A stretch of DNA of 64,000 bases from Phragmites australis (taxonomy: Eukaryota > Streptophyta > Magnoliopsida > Poales > Poaceae): the NCBI RefSeq assembly GCF_958298935.1, contig NC_084938.1, positions 22,611,501 to 22,675,500 of the forward strand, given 5' to 3'. The first letter of the stretch is position 1, and each line of letters starts with the position of its first letter. The notes under the pieces are model-generated. The model searched no databases. It was not told the DNA's origin and worked only from the letters and a program-made list of their open reading frames with translations. Of the stretch, positions 22,197 to 33,610 are shown in pieces. The translations under genes were made by a program, and so were the position numbers.

Positions 22197-25118
22197 TGTC
22201 ACATCCAGTTTTAACGGACAAAACCAAGTATGGCTTATGTGTGCCCAGGAAGTTTAACACACATAAGGACGTCATAGGTGAAGTAGCAAAAGTAATACTT
22301 TAATTAAATAAACATTCACTTCTTACAAATAAAAGACTTCACCTAAACAACCTCAAATATTAAACTAAACGACAGCATCTAAACGACGGCAGCAGGACGA
22401 AAACATTGGCGACCAAACACTCCACAGGTACCGACTGGAAGACACGCTCCTTAGAACACCAGGTCGTCGTCTTGGAAATCTTCAAAGTCTTCCACTGAGC
22501 AGCATATGTTTTTGTAGGAGGAAGCAAGGGTGAGCACATAAAGTACTCAGCAAGTGTGGGAAAGTAATGACATGCAGGTTTATATCAAGAATAGGCTAAC
22601 ACATGGTATAATTGCGTAAATGCGAGTAATTAAATCACATTTGGACTCAAAATCATTAAGTAATTATTAAATGAATGTAACCCAAACAATTCAACACCTA
22701 CCATACAAGGCTCCCCACCTTACACAACATAACCGTCTAGTACTCCCTGTACTATAACCAAAACCACACCATCTAGTACTCCCTGTACCAGAACCATAAC
22801 CATCCACCCTCTAATCATGTGATGATCCAAATCTCTCATATCTGTGAGCACGGCTGTTATAACAGTTTTACACTCTGCAGAGGTTGTCCAGCTTTCCCCA
22901 CAAGTCAGTGAATTACATGTTGCCGTGTTTGCAAGACACTTAACACACGCCAGTGGTGTGCCGCCAAGAATCACTGTATGACACTTTCCACTAACTAGAG
23001 ACTAATCCAGTATGTGTCTGCCCACTAGGTTTCACCGCTAGGCTTTACGCAAGCTAAGCTCCTACCCAGAATCCCCCTTTTGTGCTGACCCAACACACAC
23101 TGGACATACTCTAATCAGTATATCACGTCTTACCCATATCAGCCTCGTGGTTGGTACGTTACTTCTTGGGTTGTCGCTCCACGAACTGGTCCTTACTTAG
23201 GTTACTTGAGCAAACACTAAACCAACATCATAACCATATTACCCATCAAAACCACTTTGCTCAAGGCCTAAGGTTCCATGTTGCTAGACCATTAACACAT
23301 TAACCACCTTTGTTGCATAAGTTCATTAGTCAAGATTATGACACTTCCTAGTATCCCAAAAGCATGGCTAAGTAATCTACCCATAAAAGACACCTAACCA
23401 TAAACCATCTAGGTTCCAAGGGATGATAAGGAAAAATCTAGTAAAAACCCTAGCATAGGTGACTACCCATCATATTGACAGACATTGCATGCAATTTTGT
23501 AAAATAAAACATTTAAAAATATAGGTTCAATATGATCAAGGACACTTGCCTTCTCCTTGCTGCTGCTCAGTGTATTCTTGCTCCTGGTCTTGATGTTCCT
23601 CAAATTGATCTAGGACGTTGTCGGCTAATCGCACAATAACCGGCAAACAAACAAACAAGATACACTAAGAACAGAGCACAAAACAAAAGAATAATAAGAT
23701 AAAAGCTGATTAGAAATAAAGAGCACTAAAAAAACGAATCTATCGTCATAAGAATCGCTTAAAACGGAGCTACGATGAAAAAGTTAGGGCTAAAACAAAT
23801 CTAGGGTTAAATCTGGAAAAGAAAAGGGCTTATTTTGAATTAAACAAAAAGTTTAGGGACCTTTTTGTAAAAATAGGGGACCTAATTGTAATTATGGAAA
23901 AGTATAGGGACTTAACTGTAAAAAGATAAGGCTCTTTTGTTATTACAGAAAGTCTAGGGGTCTTTCTGCAAAATTACCAATTTCCAGGAATTATTAGATT
24001 TATTTTTATACTGAAAAAGCTTGAAATATCGACTGGGCTGCTCTGGCCAACGTGGCACGGTGACAGGGATGACACATCAGCAGAGAAGGCTAGGTGGCAG
24101 TTGAGGTGGCTGGATGACATGGCGTGGCTGCTGACTGGTTTAAGAAGCGACACATGGCAGCTTCTGGTTGGTTAGCCGAAGGGGTGTAGATGCGATCTAA
24201 TCTCGGCCGTGGGTTTTGAATCCGACAGCTGAGGGTGGATCGGGCGGCCGGAGAGGAGCGGGGCGACGGCGACCGAGGGGTAGCGGTGGCGCACGGCCGT
24301 GATTCTCGCCGGAATCGGCTCCAGCTCGTCGGCGACAACGACGAGCGGCAAAATAGAACCAGGGGAGCGCGGGGAATACGTTTTGAAGCTTACCGCGGAC
24401 TTGGCGGCACGGGAAGGCGGGCGGCGACGGAAGGGATGGCGGAGGGCCTCGGGATCTCGTCGGGAAGGGGTCTCCGGAGGTGCAGGGGCCAAGGTGATGG
24501 TGGGGGAGAGCTTCAGTGGTCGGCCGGGGTTCTGCTGGGCTGCTCGGTTGAAGCTCAACGGCGCTAGGGCTGCTCGGCGGCGAGCTCAACCGAAGGGCGG
24601 CGACAATTGCGGCGGCGGGGCTCGAATTCATCTCTGGACTCGGCGGATTTGGGATGAGATGAGTTCGGGAGTGGGGTTTTGCTTACATAGGCGGGATCTT
24701 GCGTGGAAAAAGGAAGGCGGCGGGCTCGTATTCCTCTCGGACTCGGAACGGCGGCGCAGCGGCAGACTCCGGGTCGGAGACGACGGCGACAGCGAAGGCC
24801 GCTTTGGCGTAGGCGTCTTCGGCGCGGCGGGCTGGCGGCGTGCGCGGGAATGGGCCAAAGCGGACGAGTGCGGCCCAGGCGGGAGGGAGGCGGGGGCTGA
24901 GTGCCGGTTGGGCGGGCTGGACGAGGCCGAAAGGTGGTCTGGACCGGGGGAAAAAGAAAAGGGCAGCCCGAGAGAAGGTTTATTCTTTTCCTTTTTTTTC
25001 TTTCTAAATTCAAATCCAAATTCAAATTCAGAGCAAAACCTCTTCAAATAAAATCCATCAAAAGTCAAATAAAAATCCTATTTGCCTAATTCAGCATGAA
25101 TGTATAATAATCAATTAT
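22197..25118 (+). mobile_element. Large LTR, copy A, 3'-truncated (2.9 kb)
   Basis: It starts TGTCACATCCAGTTTTAACGG and is collinear over nearly its whole length with the complete LTR at 27229-30410; shared blocks include 'caccgactggaagacac', 'ccatcatattgacagacatt' and a GC-rich domain (24180-24980). Homology ends at about 25118, where a hAT gene fragment begins, so the terminal GGTGTGACA is lost. The ORFs of up to 250 codons in the GC-rich part lie in equivalent LTR sequence and have no recognisable domain. Confidence 0.75.
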
Positions 25119-25333
25119 ATCCTATGTCAAATAAAAACCCCAAAATTTTGCTTGCAATATTTAATATGCTTCCTCAAGTGTCCCATTCCATTTGAAGATC
25201 TGGTACCTAATTCTTTGCTGCATATATTACACTTAGCAAATCTTACCTGTTCCCCGTTAATTTCTCTAAAGACCTTTTTAAAATGTTGCCACACCCATGA
25301 CCATGTACGCGAGTTCTCGGCGTCTTGATCCAT
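25119..25333 (-). pseudogene. BED zinc-finger first exon of a hAT transposase, truncated
   Basis: The minus-strand ORF starts MDQDAENSRTWSWVWQHFKK and continues FAKCNICSKEL...GMGHLRKHIKYC, a BED-type C-X2-C..H-X4-H/C finger that opens Ac-like hAT transposases and binds DNA. It stops where copy A of the LTR begins. A TATA box (CTATAAATACC on the minus strand, about 25445-25455) lies 110 bp upstream, so promoter and first exon survive together. It is distinct from the other hAT gene, whose own BED finger is at about 30600-30760. Confidence 0.7.
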
Positions 25334-25659
25334 GAATTGAAATATGGAATTAGTTTCTTGATGTGAAGTGGCTACTGGCTACTTGGCTAGCAACTAGGAA
25401 AAGAGAGATGGGTGGCCGATGAGAACACATGGAGTTTGAGATGGTATTTATAGGCTAAGATGAGAGGAGAGGTGGGTGGGGTGGAGCCGTGGGGGTTATT
25501 TTAAAAAAAATAAACAAAAAATATGAATAAAATAAAAAACTTAGAAATAATAGAGGCGCATGATTAATTCTAAAAATGAGCTTTATTGATAGGTTGCCTC
25601 ATTAAAAACCTTTCTAGCAAAGGAAAAAAGAGTACAACCTAACTCAGAAAATTTGAAAT

Positions 25660-28600
25660 TACACGTTCTCATCAGCATCTAGATACAAATTTTGGAATGA
25701 TTCTTCAAGCTCAGTGTTTTCTGTAGTGTGTTGCATTCATGCTTCAGCTTGTTCCTAATCCTTTACTATGGTGAGTATTTCAACCATCTCACTTGACAGA
25801 TTTGTTCTTCTCTCTTCGATTATCCTTTCAGTAAGACTGAAGGCAGCCCTAGAAGAAACTGTAGATACAGGAACCGTTAACAAATCTCGCGCTAGCAGTG
25901 AAAGCACTAGATAATTCGTCTTGTGCTCATGCCACCATTGCAGTATGTTGAAGTTTTCTTGTTCATGGTTGATAACGTCACTGTCGATGAAGATAGTTAG
26001 CTCCCCTCCGGATGTTGGAATTCCGGTGCTCGTAGACGATCGTGATGAAGAGTCTGAACTTCTTGATGAAGAACCTGCACCAAATATTTTCCCCTACGTT
26101 GTCGTCTTCTTACTTGTTGTGGGTGCTAGTGTAGGTTGTTGCAGGTGAACTTCGCCATACTTTGTTTCATATTTACTATAAACTTCGAATAACTTAGAAC
26201 GAATATTAGTATAATAATTAGAATAATCGTGGCCTAGAATTGCGAGAACTCTACAGAAAGCTGCAATTTTAGCTCTAGAATCTAAAATAAAGGCAAAGGC
26301 ATACAACAAAAGAATTTCTTTCCAATACTTTAAGAATTTAGATTTCATAGGAAGTACACAATCTCTTAGAAGATTGTCATTTTCATAGTTGTTTAAATGA
26401 GTAGCAATTTCAACAATATTATGCACTACTAAACAAGATGTTGGATAATAAATTCCTGATAAACTCACAGTTGAATCATAAAAAAATTCAAGAAACTCTA
26501 GTATCCTTTCAGCAACATACCAATGCGCTTTCGTGAGTAAAGTTTGACCCCCATGCTGATGGTAATGTGTATGAATAAACACACCAAATGTGCTCTTATA
26601 CGGTATAATATTTTTAAGCATCAAGAAAGTAGAGTTCCATCTCACCGGCATGTCCAGAGCAAACTTACGTGGACGCACATCTATTGCAACACAATACTAT
26701 TTATGTGCTGCAATTCGTTTGTTAGAGGAGTTCACAAAAGATATTGCAGTATGAAAATCGTCTAAGTATTGCGACAATCTCTTCAAACCGGATTTTACTA
26801 TAAGATTGATAATATGACAAGCACAACGTTGATGTAACTAGAAAGATTCAGCATAGGTACTAAACAGCGGGGGTAAGAATATTCATTGCTCTAGAATTTG
26901 CACCGGCATTATCTAAAGTAATAGAAAATATTTTATTCGTGAGACCAAAGTCTGCAACTACTTGAGATATTTTTTTAGCAATATTTTCACCGGTATGCGC
27001 GTTGTCAATCAAACGAAAATCTATTATTCTCTTTTCTAATTCCCAATCATTATTAACAAAATGAGCAACCACACTAAGATAATCCTCTCTAGCCCTACCT
27101 GCCCATATGTCCGAGGTCAAAGCAACTGAAAATGTACATGTTTGCAACATTTCTTTAAGCTTGTTACGACACGCATTGTAGTATTTTATCATATCCCTAC
27201 TAGTTGTCTGTCTAGAAACATGCGTGAATGTCACACCCAGTTTTAACGGCCAAAATCAAGTGCGGCTTATGTGTGCCCAAGAAGTTTAACACACATAAGG
27301 ACGTCATAGGTGAAGTAACAAAAGCAATACTTTTACTTATAATCGTCAAACTCTTACACAAAGTCTTCACCTAAACAACTCAACTAACCAATCTATAACT
27401 ATTGAACGACGGCAGCGAAACGAAAGCATCGGCGACCAAGCACTCCACAGGCACCGACTGGAAGACACACTCCTAGAACACCAGGTCGTCATCTTGAAAG
27501 TCTTCCACTGAGCAGCATGTGTTTTGTAGGAGATAGCAAGGGTGAGCACATAGAGTACTCAGCAAGTGTGGGAAAATAATGATATGCAGGCTTATATCAA
27601 GGATAGGCCGACACAAGTTATTATTTGCGTAAATGCGGGTAATGAAAATACATTTGGACTCAAAAGTATTAGACAAGTATTAAATGAATGTAACCTAACA
27701 ATCCATCATCTAGTATACAAGGCTCCCCACCTTGCATACCACAACTGTCTTGTGCTCCCCGCACTAAGACCAAGACCACAACATCTAGTACTCCCTGTAC
27801 CAGAACCAAAATCAAACCACCCTCTAATCATGTGAGGATCCAAGTCTCTCATATCCGTGAGCACGGCTGTTATAACAGTTTTACACTCTGCAGAGGTTGT
27901 ACAACTTTCCCACGAGTTGTGATTTCGGCCAAGCATTATACACACGTCAGTGGTGTGTTGCCAAGAGATCACTACGAAGCCTTTACAAAGAATCCTCCCA
28001 GTATGTGTCACCAACACTCCAGGTTTCACCGCTAGGTACTACCACCTAGAAGCCCCCTCTTGTGCCATGTGGTTTCTGAGAATTACCTTCTCTCATCCAC
28101 GCCTCCCCTCTGGCCCACACAACACTGGAAGAACCCTAATTAATCGGTTAAGCCTTCCCATATCAGTCTCGTGTTTGTACGGAGCTTCTCAGGTTGTCGC
28201 TCCACGAACCGATCCTTACTTAGGTTACTTGAGCAAACGCTAAACCAACGTCATAACCATGACAACCATCATAACTACCTTGCTCAAGGCCTAAGGTTCC
28301 ATGTTGCTAGACCATTAACAAATTAACCATCAATGTTGTATATGTTCATTAGTCAAGATCATGACACTTCCCAGTATCCCAAAAGCATGGCTAAGCAATC
28401 TACCCACAAAAGACACATAACCATAAACCATCTAGGTTCCAAGGGATGATAAGGGAAAATCTAGGGAAAACCCTAACATAGGTGACTACCCATCATATTG
28501 ACAGACATTGCATGCAGTTTTGTAAAACAAAACATTTAAAAACATAGGTTCAATATGATCAAGGACACTTGCCTTCTCCTTGCTGCTGCTCAGTGTATTC

Positions 28601-30982
28601 TTGCTCCTGGTCTTGATATTCTTCAAACTGATCCGGGGCATTGACGACTAATCGCACAATAACCGGCAAAGCACACAAACAAAACATACTAAGAACAGAG
28701 CACAAACCAGAGAAACAACAAGACAAAACCTATCTAGAAAGATAGAGCTCGGAGAAACGACTCTATCGGCGCAAGAATCGCTTAAATCAGAGCTACGACG
28801 GAAAAGATATGCTAAAAACAATATTAGGGTTTATTTTTAATTAAGAAAAAGACTTAATTGTAATTATGGAAAAGTATAGGGACCTTTTTGTAAAAATAGA
28901 GGGACCTATTTGTAATTATGAAAAAGTTCAGGGACTAAACTGTAAAAAGACAGGGCTTTTAGGTAATTACAGAAAAGTCTAGGGGTCTTTCTGTAAAATT
29001 ACCAATTAAAGGGATTATCTGGAATTTTTGGAATTATCTTTGTACTGGAAAAGATGAATTGCTGACTGGATAGATGACTGGGCATATTGGCTGATGTGGC
29101 ATGGTGACAAGGATGACACACATGCAGATAGGCTGATTTGGCAAGGTGAGGTGGCAGCCGATGTGGCACATGCGCTGACTAGATTAAAGAGGCGACACGT
29201 GGCAGCACTGCATAGGCAGATGAAGGGGTATCCTTTGTTTTAATCTAGACCGTATGTTGCTAATCGGATGGCTGAGGACATTTGGGGACAGAACCGGCGG
29301 CGGCACAGATCAAAGATGGCGGCGCCGGCTCGGGACGCGGCGGGGGCTCGACGGAGCGGAGGGAAAAAGGTCGTCGCCGACTTCGGACTTCGACGACGAG
29401 CGGCGGATAAGCTTCAAGAGGGTAAGGGGATTCCGTTTGAGCTCTCACCTCGGGCGGCGCGACACGGGGGAGGTCCAGCGGCGGTGAGGGAGGCAGTGGC
29501 GCACAAGAGCTCGTCGGTGGAGGGGTTCCGGCTGCCGGGAAATGAAGACAAAGGCACCGGCGCGTTCAGAGGTCGATGGAGGAGCTGCTGGGTGGCTAGT
29601 TGGCGGCAAAGTGCGATGGAATCGGCGAGTTGGCGAGCTCGGTCGGCTCTAATGGCGGCGGCGGCAGGCTCTCGGTGATTCGGCGATTTTGGGCTCGGGT
29701 TTCGGCGGTTTTGGCTATGGGAGATCCAAGGGGGACGGCCGGGGTTATATAGACGGCGAGAGGAGGTCGGGACGGGCCAGGACTCTCAAAGGTGGCGGCG
29801 GATCGACTCGGATATGGCGGCGGAGTCTGGGTGGAAGACGATTCTGACGCGCGGGCCCCACTTGGCGGTGACTCGGTGAAAGCGGCTCGGCGGAAGGCGC
29901 GTTCACAAGCGAGCGCGGGCGTGTGCGGCTGGCTGGGCTGGCTCGGGCGCGCGACGCGGCCCAGGAGGAGCGGCGTGAGGCAGGGAAAGGAAAGAGGGAA
30001 GCGGGCCGGCGCAGGGAAATGGGCCAGAGAGAGAGAAGGGAGAGGGGATTGGGCCGGTGCAAGCGGGCCGAGGCAGGCTGGTTGGACTGGGCCGAAGGGG
30101 GTGAGAGGGAAAGAAGGGAGGCCTGGGAGAGAGTTCTAATCTTTTCTTTTCTTTTTATTTCTTTATTCCAATTCTATTTTCTATTCTATCTAAACTTTGC
30201 TAAGTATTTTCTCAAGAAAACAATTCAAATAAGTCAACCAGAAATCTAAATGCCTAACTCCAGCATGAATGCATTCAAACAAATAATACTCCTAATTCAA
30301 ATTCAAATTTGAATTTAGAAATTAGGTTTTATCCTATGCTATTTGTTTAAACTCAAATTAAATCTAGGAAAATTTTAGAGAATTGCAAAATTTAAAAATC
30401 AGGTGTGACAGTGAACCTAGGATTATGAGCTTACTTAATGTAATCTTCAAATGCAGCAGACTCACCGATATTGAGTGGTAGATCCGCTCTTGCAATGAAA
30501 CGACATAGCTCTTTTCGAGTATTGGCAAAGTCATACTCCTAATGACGAACAGAGTCGTCGGGGTTGTACTGCAACACCGTCTGCTTCATGGCTGCTCCAC
30601 TCTTTCGCTTGCAACTTGTGGCGTGCCTCTTCAAGTGCCCCGTTCCACCCGAGGGCTTTGCAGATAATTCATGTTTGCACATATAACACCTAGCATACCT
30701 GACACTTACCCCATCTTCCTCTTTGTAGAACCTTTCAAAGTCTTGCCAAACTTCGGAAGTACCGGCTCTTGATCTTTTAGACCCGGTGCTTGCTAATGTG
30801 TGCGCACTTGTAGAGCCTGATGATGGAACTGCTGCTGCATCACCTGCATGTGAACCAACCGGAGGTTCACCGTCGGGTCCATCATCACCTGCAGCACTAG
30901 TATCAAAGGGGCCGTAGTTGGCTGTGAGTCATTGGAGAAAAAAATCATGATCTATAGATGTATCATGATCACTGACATCCAT
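25660..30982 (-). pseudogene. hAT transposase (Ac/RICESLEEPER type), split by a solo LTR
   Basis: Minus strand. ATG at 30982, then a BED finger (VWQDFERFYKE, YARCYMCKHEL, GTGHLKRHATSCKRK), then ELCRFIARADLPLNIGE up to 30411. After the solo LTR it resumes at 27228 with TTSRDMIKYYNACRNKLKEM, TSDIWAGRAREDYLSVVAHF and FSITLDNAGANS (RNase H-like core), then DMPVRWNSTFLMLKN (26678-26094) and the C-terminal dimerisation segment NFNILQWWHEHKTNYLVLSL with ARDLLTVPVSTVSSRAAFS (about 25990-25700). Stop codons occur early (about residue 17), before YDFANTRKE and near 26870. A TATA box (CTATAAATAG) lies at about 31288-31297. It is a defective relic of an autonomous hAT element. Confidence 0.85.
27229..30410 (+). 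mobile_element. Solo LTR, copy B (3182 bp)
   Basis: It runs from TGTCACACC to GGTGTGACA (9 bp inverted ends) and is flanked by a perfect 5 bp duplication GTGAA (27224-27228 and 30411-30415). There is no internal retroelement sequence, so it formed by LTR-LTR recombination. It interrupts the hAT transposase between the RADLPLNIGE and TTSRDMIKYY blocks. The ORFs in the GC-rich 29260-30140 part are LTR sequence. Confidence 0.9.
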
Positions 30983-31380
30983 GATCAATGTCGAATGACA
31001 CTACAAAAATTGCAAATATTCAGAGTTAGAAATAATCAAGTAATAAAACTAATAATAAAATAAGACTCAACAACGATGCAAAAAAATCACCAAGATTTCT
31101 TCAACTTCAAGACAGCAAGTCAGGAGGATGACGGTTTTGGAATTGCTCGGATTTTTTTGCAACAATTCAAACTAATTTTGCCAAATTATTGCTAATTCTC
31201 AGGAACTTTAAGACAAGAATGAGAGGAGGAAACAAGAGAGAAAATGGTGTTGCTGGTGTAGAATGGAAGGGCAGGGTGCTCCTCTATTTATAGGTGAAAA
31301 ATGGTGATTTTTGCAATTTTTTTCAAACTTTTTGGAGCTCAAACGGTCACAAAACGGCTATAAAATTCAAAAATATCGGG

Positions 31381-31692
31381 TTAACGGGTTAAACGGGTCG
31401 TAACCCGTGTTCCCGCGTGCCCCCGCTGGCCCGTCGTGCCCCCACGTGCTGGCCGGGCCGTGCTCCACGCGCTGGGTTGTGCCGTGTCGTGCCGGCCCGG
31501 TCGTGCCATGGGCCGCCACGTGCCGAGCTGACACGGTGGGCCGTGCCGTGACGGGCCATCCGTGCCCGGGCCATGCCGTGCCGCGTGCTCGACCCAGGCA
31601 CAGCCCGTGGCCTCGTGCCGTGCCTGGGCCGTGCCTACAGTGCTGTGCCTCGGGCCGGCCCAGTAGGCACGTCCCATTTGGACATCTTTAGA
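31381..31692. repeat. GC-rich subterminal region and probable right end of the hAT element
   Basis: A dense run of GCCGTGC/GGCACGG/GGCCCGG motifs ends in CCATTTGGACATCTTTA. Reversed, this reads TAAAGATGTCCAAATGG, like the ends of grass hAT elements carrying such GC motifs. The matching left end was not found. Confidence 0.5.
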
Positions 31693-31879
31693 TCTAGCTA
31701 GCTCTCCAAACCAAAATATAGACCATCTAAATCAAAATAGAACATAATGTTTACCTTGGAGTAACAAATGCCAACGAATCTTCAAATTTTCACCGAAATC
31801 TAACAAATTTTTGGTCAAAATCATCCTCTCCCTTCAAAAGTTGCGTTTCTTCACTGTTCGGGTGCCACAGTTCTGATTC

Positions 31880-32361
31880 GATTCAGAGGTAGGGGATGAT
31901 ATGATGTACTATTCTAATAGTACAGATGACTTCATGTTTGGAGCCGTCTGTACGAAAGTGTCTCACATTTTCTCGGCTATTTTCTTAGACGGCTCGTGTA
32001 TGAAGTTGTCTGTATTAATATTGCAGACGGTTGTTGTTTGGAGCCATCTGTGATATTAGTTTTAATACAGACGGCTCTAAATACGAGTCATCTACAATAT
32101 TAATACATATGGTTCGTATTTGAAACCGTTTGTGATACTAGTTTTATTACAGACAGCTATATATATAGCCGTCTATAATATTAATACAGACGGTTCCCAA
32201 TAGAGACTGTCTGTACTAAAAACGTTTTACTACTCCCGGATAGGTCTCGTCATTATCACAGACGGTTCTTGTTTAGAGCCGTCTGATATAATCTTTACAC
32301 AGATAACTCCACAATAACCGTCTGTATATGGGTGTTCTACTAAATTAATTTTGTAGTAGTG
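31880..32361. repeat. CACTA right subterminal repeats
   Basis: About a dozen copies of ACAGACGGYT/ARCCGTCTGT half-units lead up to the terminal GTAGTAGTG. They match the left end at 15840-16200. Confidence 0.75.
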
Positions 32362-32508
32362 ACAATTTTTTTCCTATTTCATTGTTTTAGTTGATGAGTC
32401 ATGGGATCCTTGCTTTATGGTAATTTATTGGTCTGATATATGACATCGGTCTGCTACATTACTCTTATCCTTTAACTTCAATGAAGCTAGAGCTTTTGTC
32501 ATTTTCAG

Positions 32509-32613
32509 GCTCTAGAATCTGGAGATCTCATCTACGGTGGTATGGTAACAGAGGGGGGAGTGCTGGAAGCACATTTATTAGCTTGGCTACTGTTGCTCCT
32601 GCATATGGCCGAG
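32509..32613 (+). pseudogene. Cysteine synthase-like exon relic B and degenerate downstream exons
   Basis: After the acceptor TTTTCAG the frame reads ALESGDLIYGGMVTEG, then, after a net 2-base gain in a G run, SAGSTFISLATVAPAYG. This is the continuation expected directly after relic A (IAEE|ALESG) and includes the glycine-rich phosphate-binding loop of the family. Further relics may follow: a PDDA-coding stretch at about 32713-32725 and 'attgaagca' after a CTACAG acceptor at about 32783. The frameshifts make this a pseudogene. It could be a once-local gene or Helitron cargo. Confidence 0.7.
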
Positions 32614-33220
32614 GTGAGGCATCCGCTTGATTGGTGTTACGTAATTTTATTTTTTTTGCTGGTATGGTTATAACCAACAGAGAGGACTTGTGAGAGTGGA
32701 GGAAGAACCCCCTGACGATGCATCAGATTGCACTTGGGTATTGTGAAGGCACTGATTTGGTTTCATCCTTCCTACAGATCTATTGAAGCAATTAAGAGAT
32801 TATTGTATGCTACTTTTTGAAATAGCATTAGGACGTTATACAATATTATGAAATGCCATTTTCTACATGAGTTTCTTACAGTACTTGGACTGTATATGCA
32901 TTTAAGACTAAGAAAATGCACCCAAAGATTCTTTAGCTTTCCTTTGACCTTAAACTTTGTTGATAAAAAAAAAAGACCTTAAAGTTCGTTAATAAACAAA
33001 AAGAGTTTAGGAACATAAGATTTTAGTTTGAGATATTATACTCCACAAAGTGTTATGGAATATGAATACCTTAAGGGTCTTCATTGCAATTTGCTACATT
33101 CATTTCCCTGCACTGACTATTATTTTGTAGAATAAGATGGCATGTTTTGTTTATTATGCTCTATTGTATAACTTACTGATTTTCTCTTTTACCGCACAGT
33201 AAAATATATATTTAGACAAA
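32614..33220. other. Decayed remainder of the cysteine synthase relic
   Basis: Apart from the short exon-like traces at about 32713 and 32783, no coding sequence is visible. The DNA is AT-rich and intron-like. Confidence 0.4.
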
Positions 33221-33610
33221 TTTTACGGTGGTCTCAGAGAAATTTGAGCCATCTATTTTTTGAATCGGATGATCTAGATTATTTAGAATACTACCCGTTA
33301 TTTAGAGGTAGTATGAGTAGTATATGAGAGGAGTATGTGTAGTATAAGAGTATTTTGGGGAAAAAAGAAATAGCATGTTATTTATATCATGCAAATTCAT
33401 AGGTTTAATATTTAGACTGGTCTGAATATTGATTATTTAGTTGAACGATTATTTAGGAATTAGATATAAAAAAAGATTGCAGTGTCCTTCAATGGTATGG
33501 TAGGTAAATATTAATACTACTATCATAATTACAGAAATGTTCAATTATATGGACGGTCCAATTAAATTTATACTACCTTCTACCTATAGGTAGTATGGAC
33601 TACCGTAAAA
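33221..33610. mobile_element. Candidate MITE, about 390 bp
   Basis: Terminal inverted repeats TTTTACGGTGGTC and GACTACCGTAAAA enclose AT-rich sequence with several GGTAGTATG motifs. No clear target duplication was found. Confidence 0.5.

Larger units (their letters stand above)
15834..32361 (-). mobile_element. CACTA (En/Spm) transposon, 16.5 kb, with nested insertions
   Basis: The ends are CACTACTAGAGAATC (left) and, inverted at the right, CACTACTACAAAATT, flanked by the 3 bp duplication ACA (15831-15833 and 32362-32364). Both ends carry clusters of ACAGACGGTT/AACCGTCTGT subterminal repeats. Both element genes read on the minus strand: TNPD remnant (21540-22196), then TNPA/Ulp1-like (19361-16857). 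The right end is therefore the 5' side. Between TNPD and the right end lie later insertions (LTR, hAT gene, solo LTR). The element occupies what was a roughly 0.4 kb intron of the cysteine synthase relic. Broken ORFs make it non-autonomous. The interval 19400-20980 holds no recognised gene. Confidence 0.85.

Noticed and set aside
24172..25068. Overlapping 110-250-codon ORFs on both strands
   Set aside because: They lie in the GC-rich part of an LTR that recurs at 29.3-30.1 kb with different frames open; no domain.
31381..31691. ORFs of 70-98 codons on both strands
   Set aside because: Simple GC-rich subterminal repeats of a hAT element.
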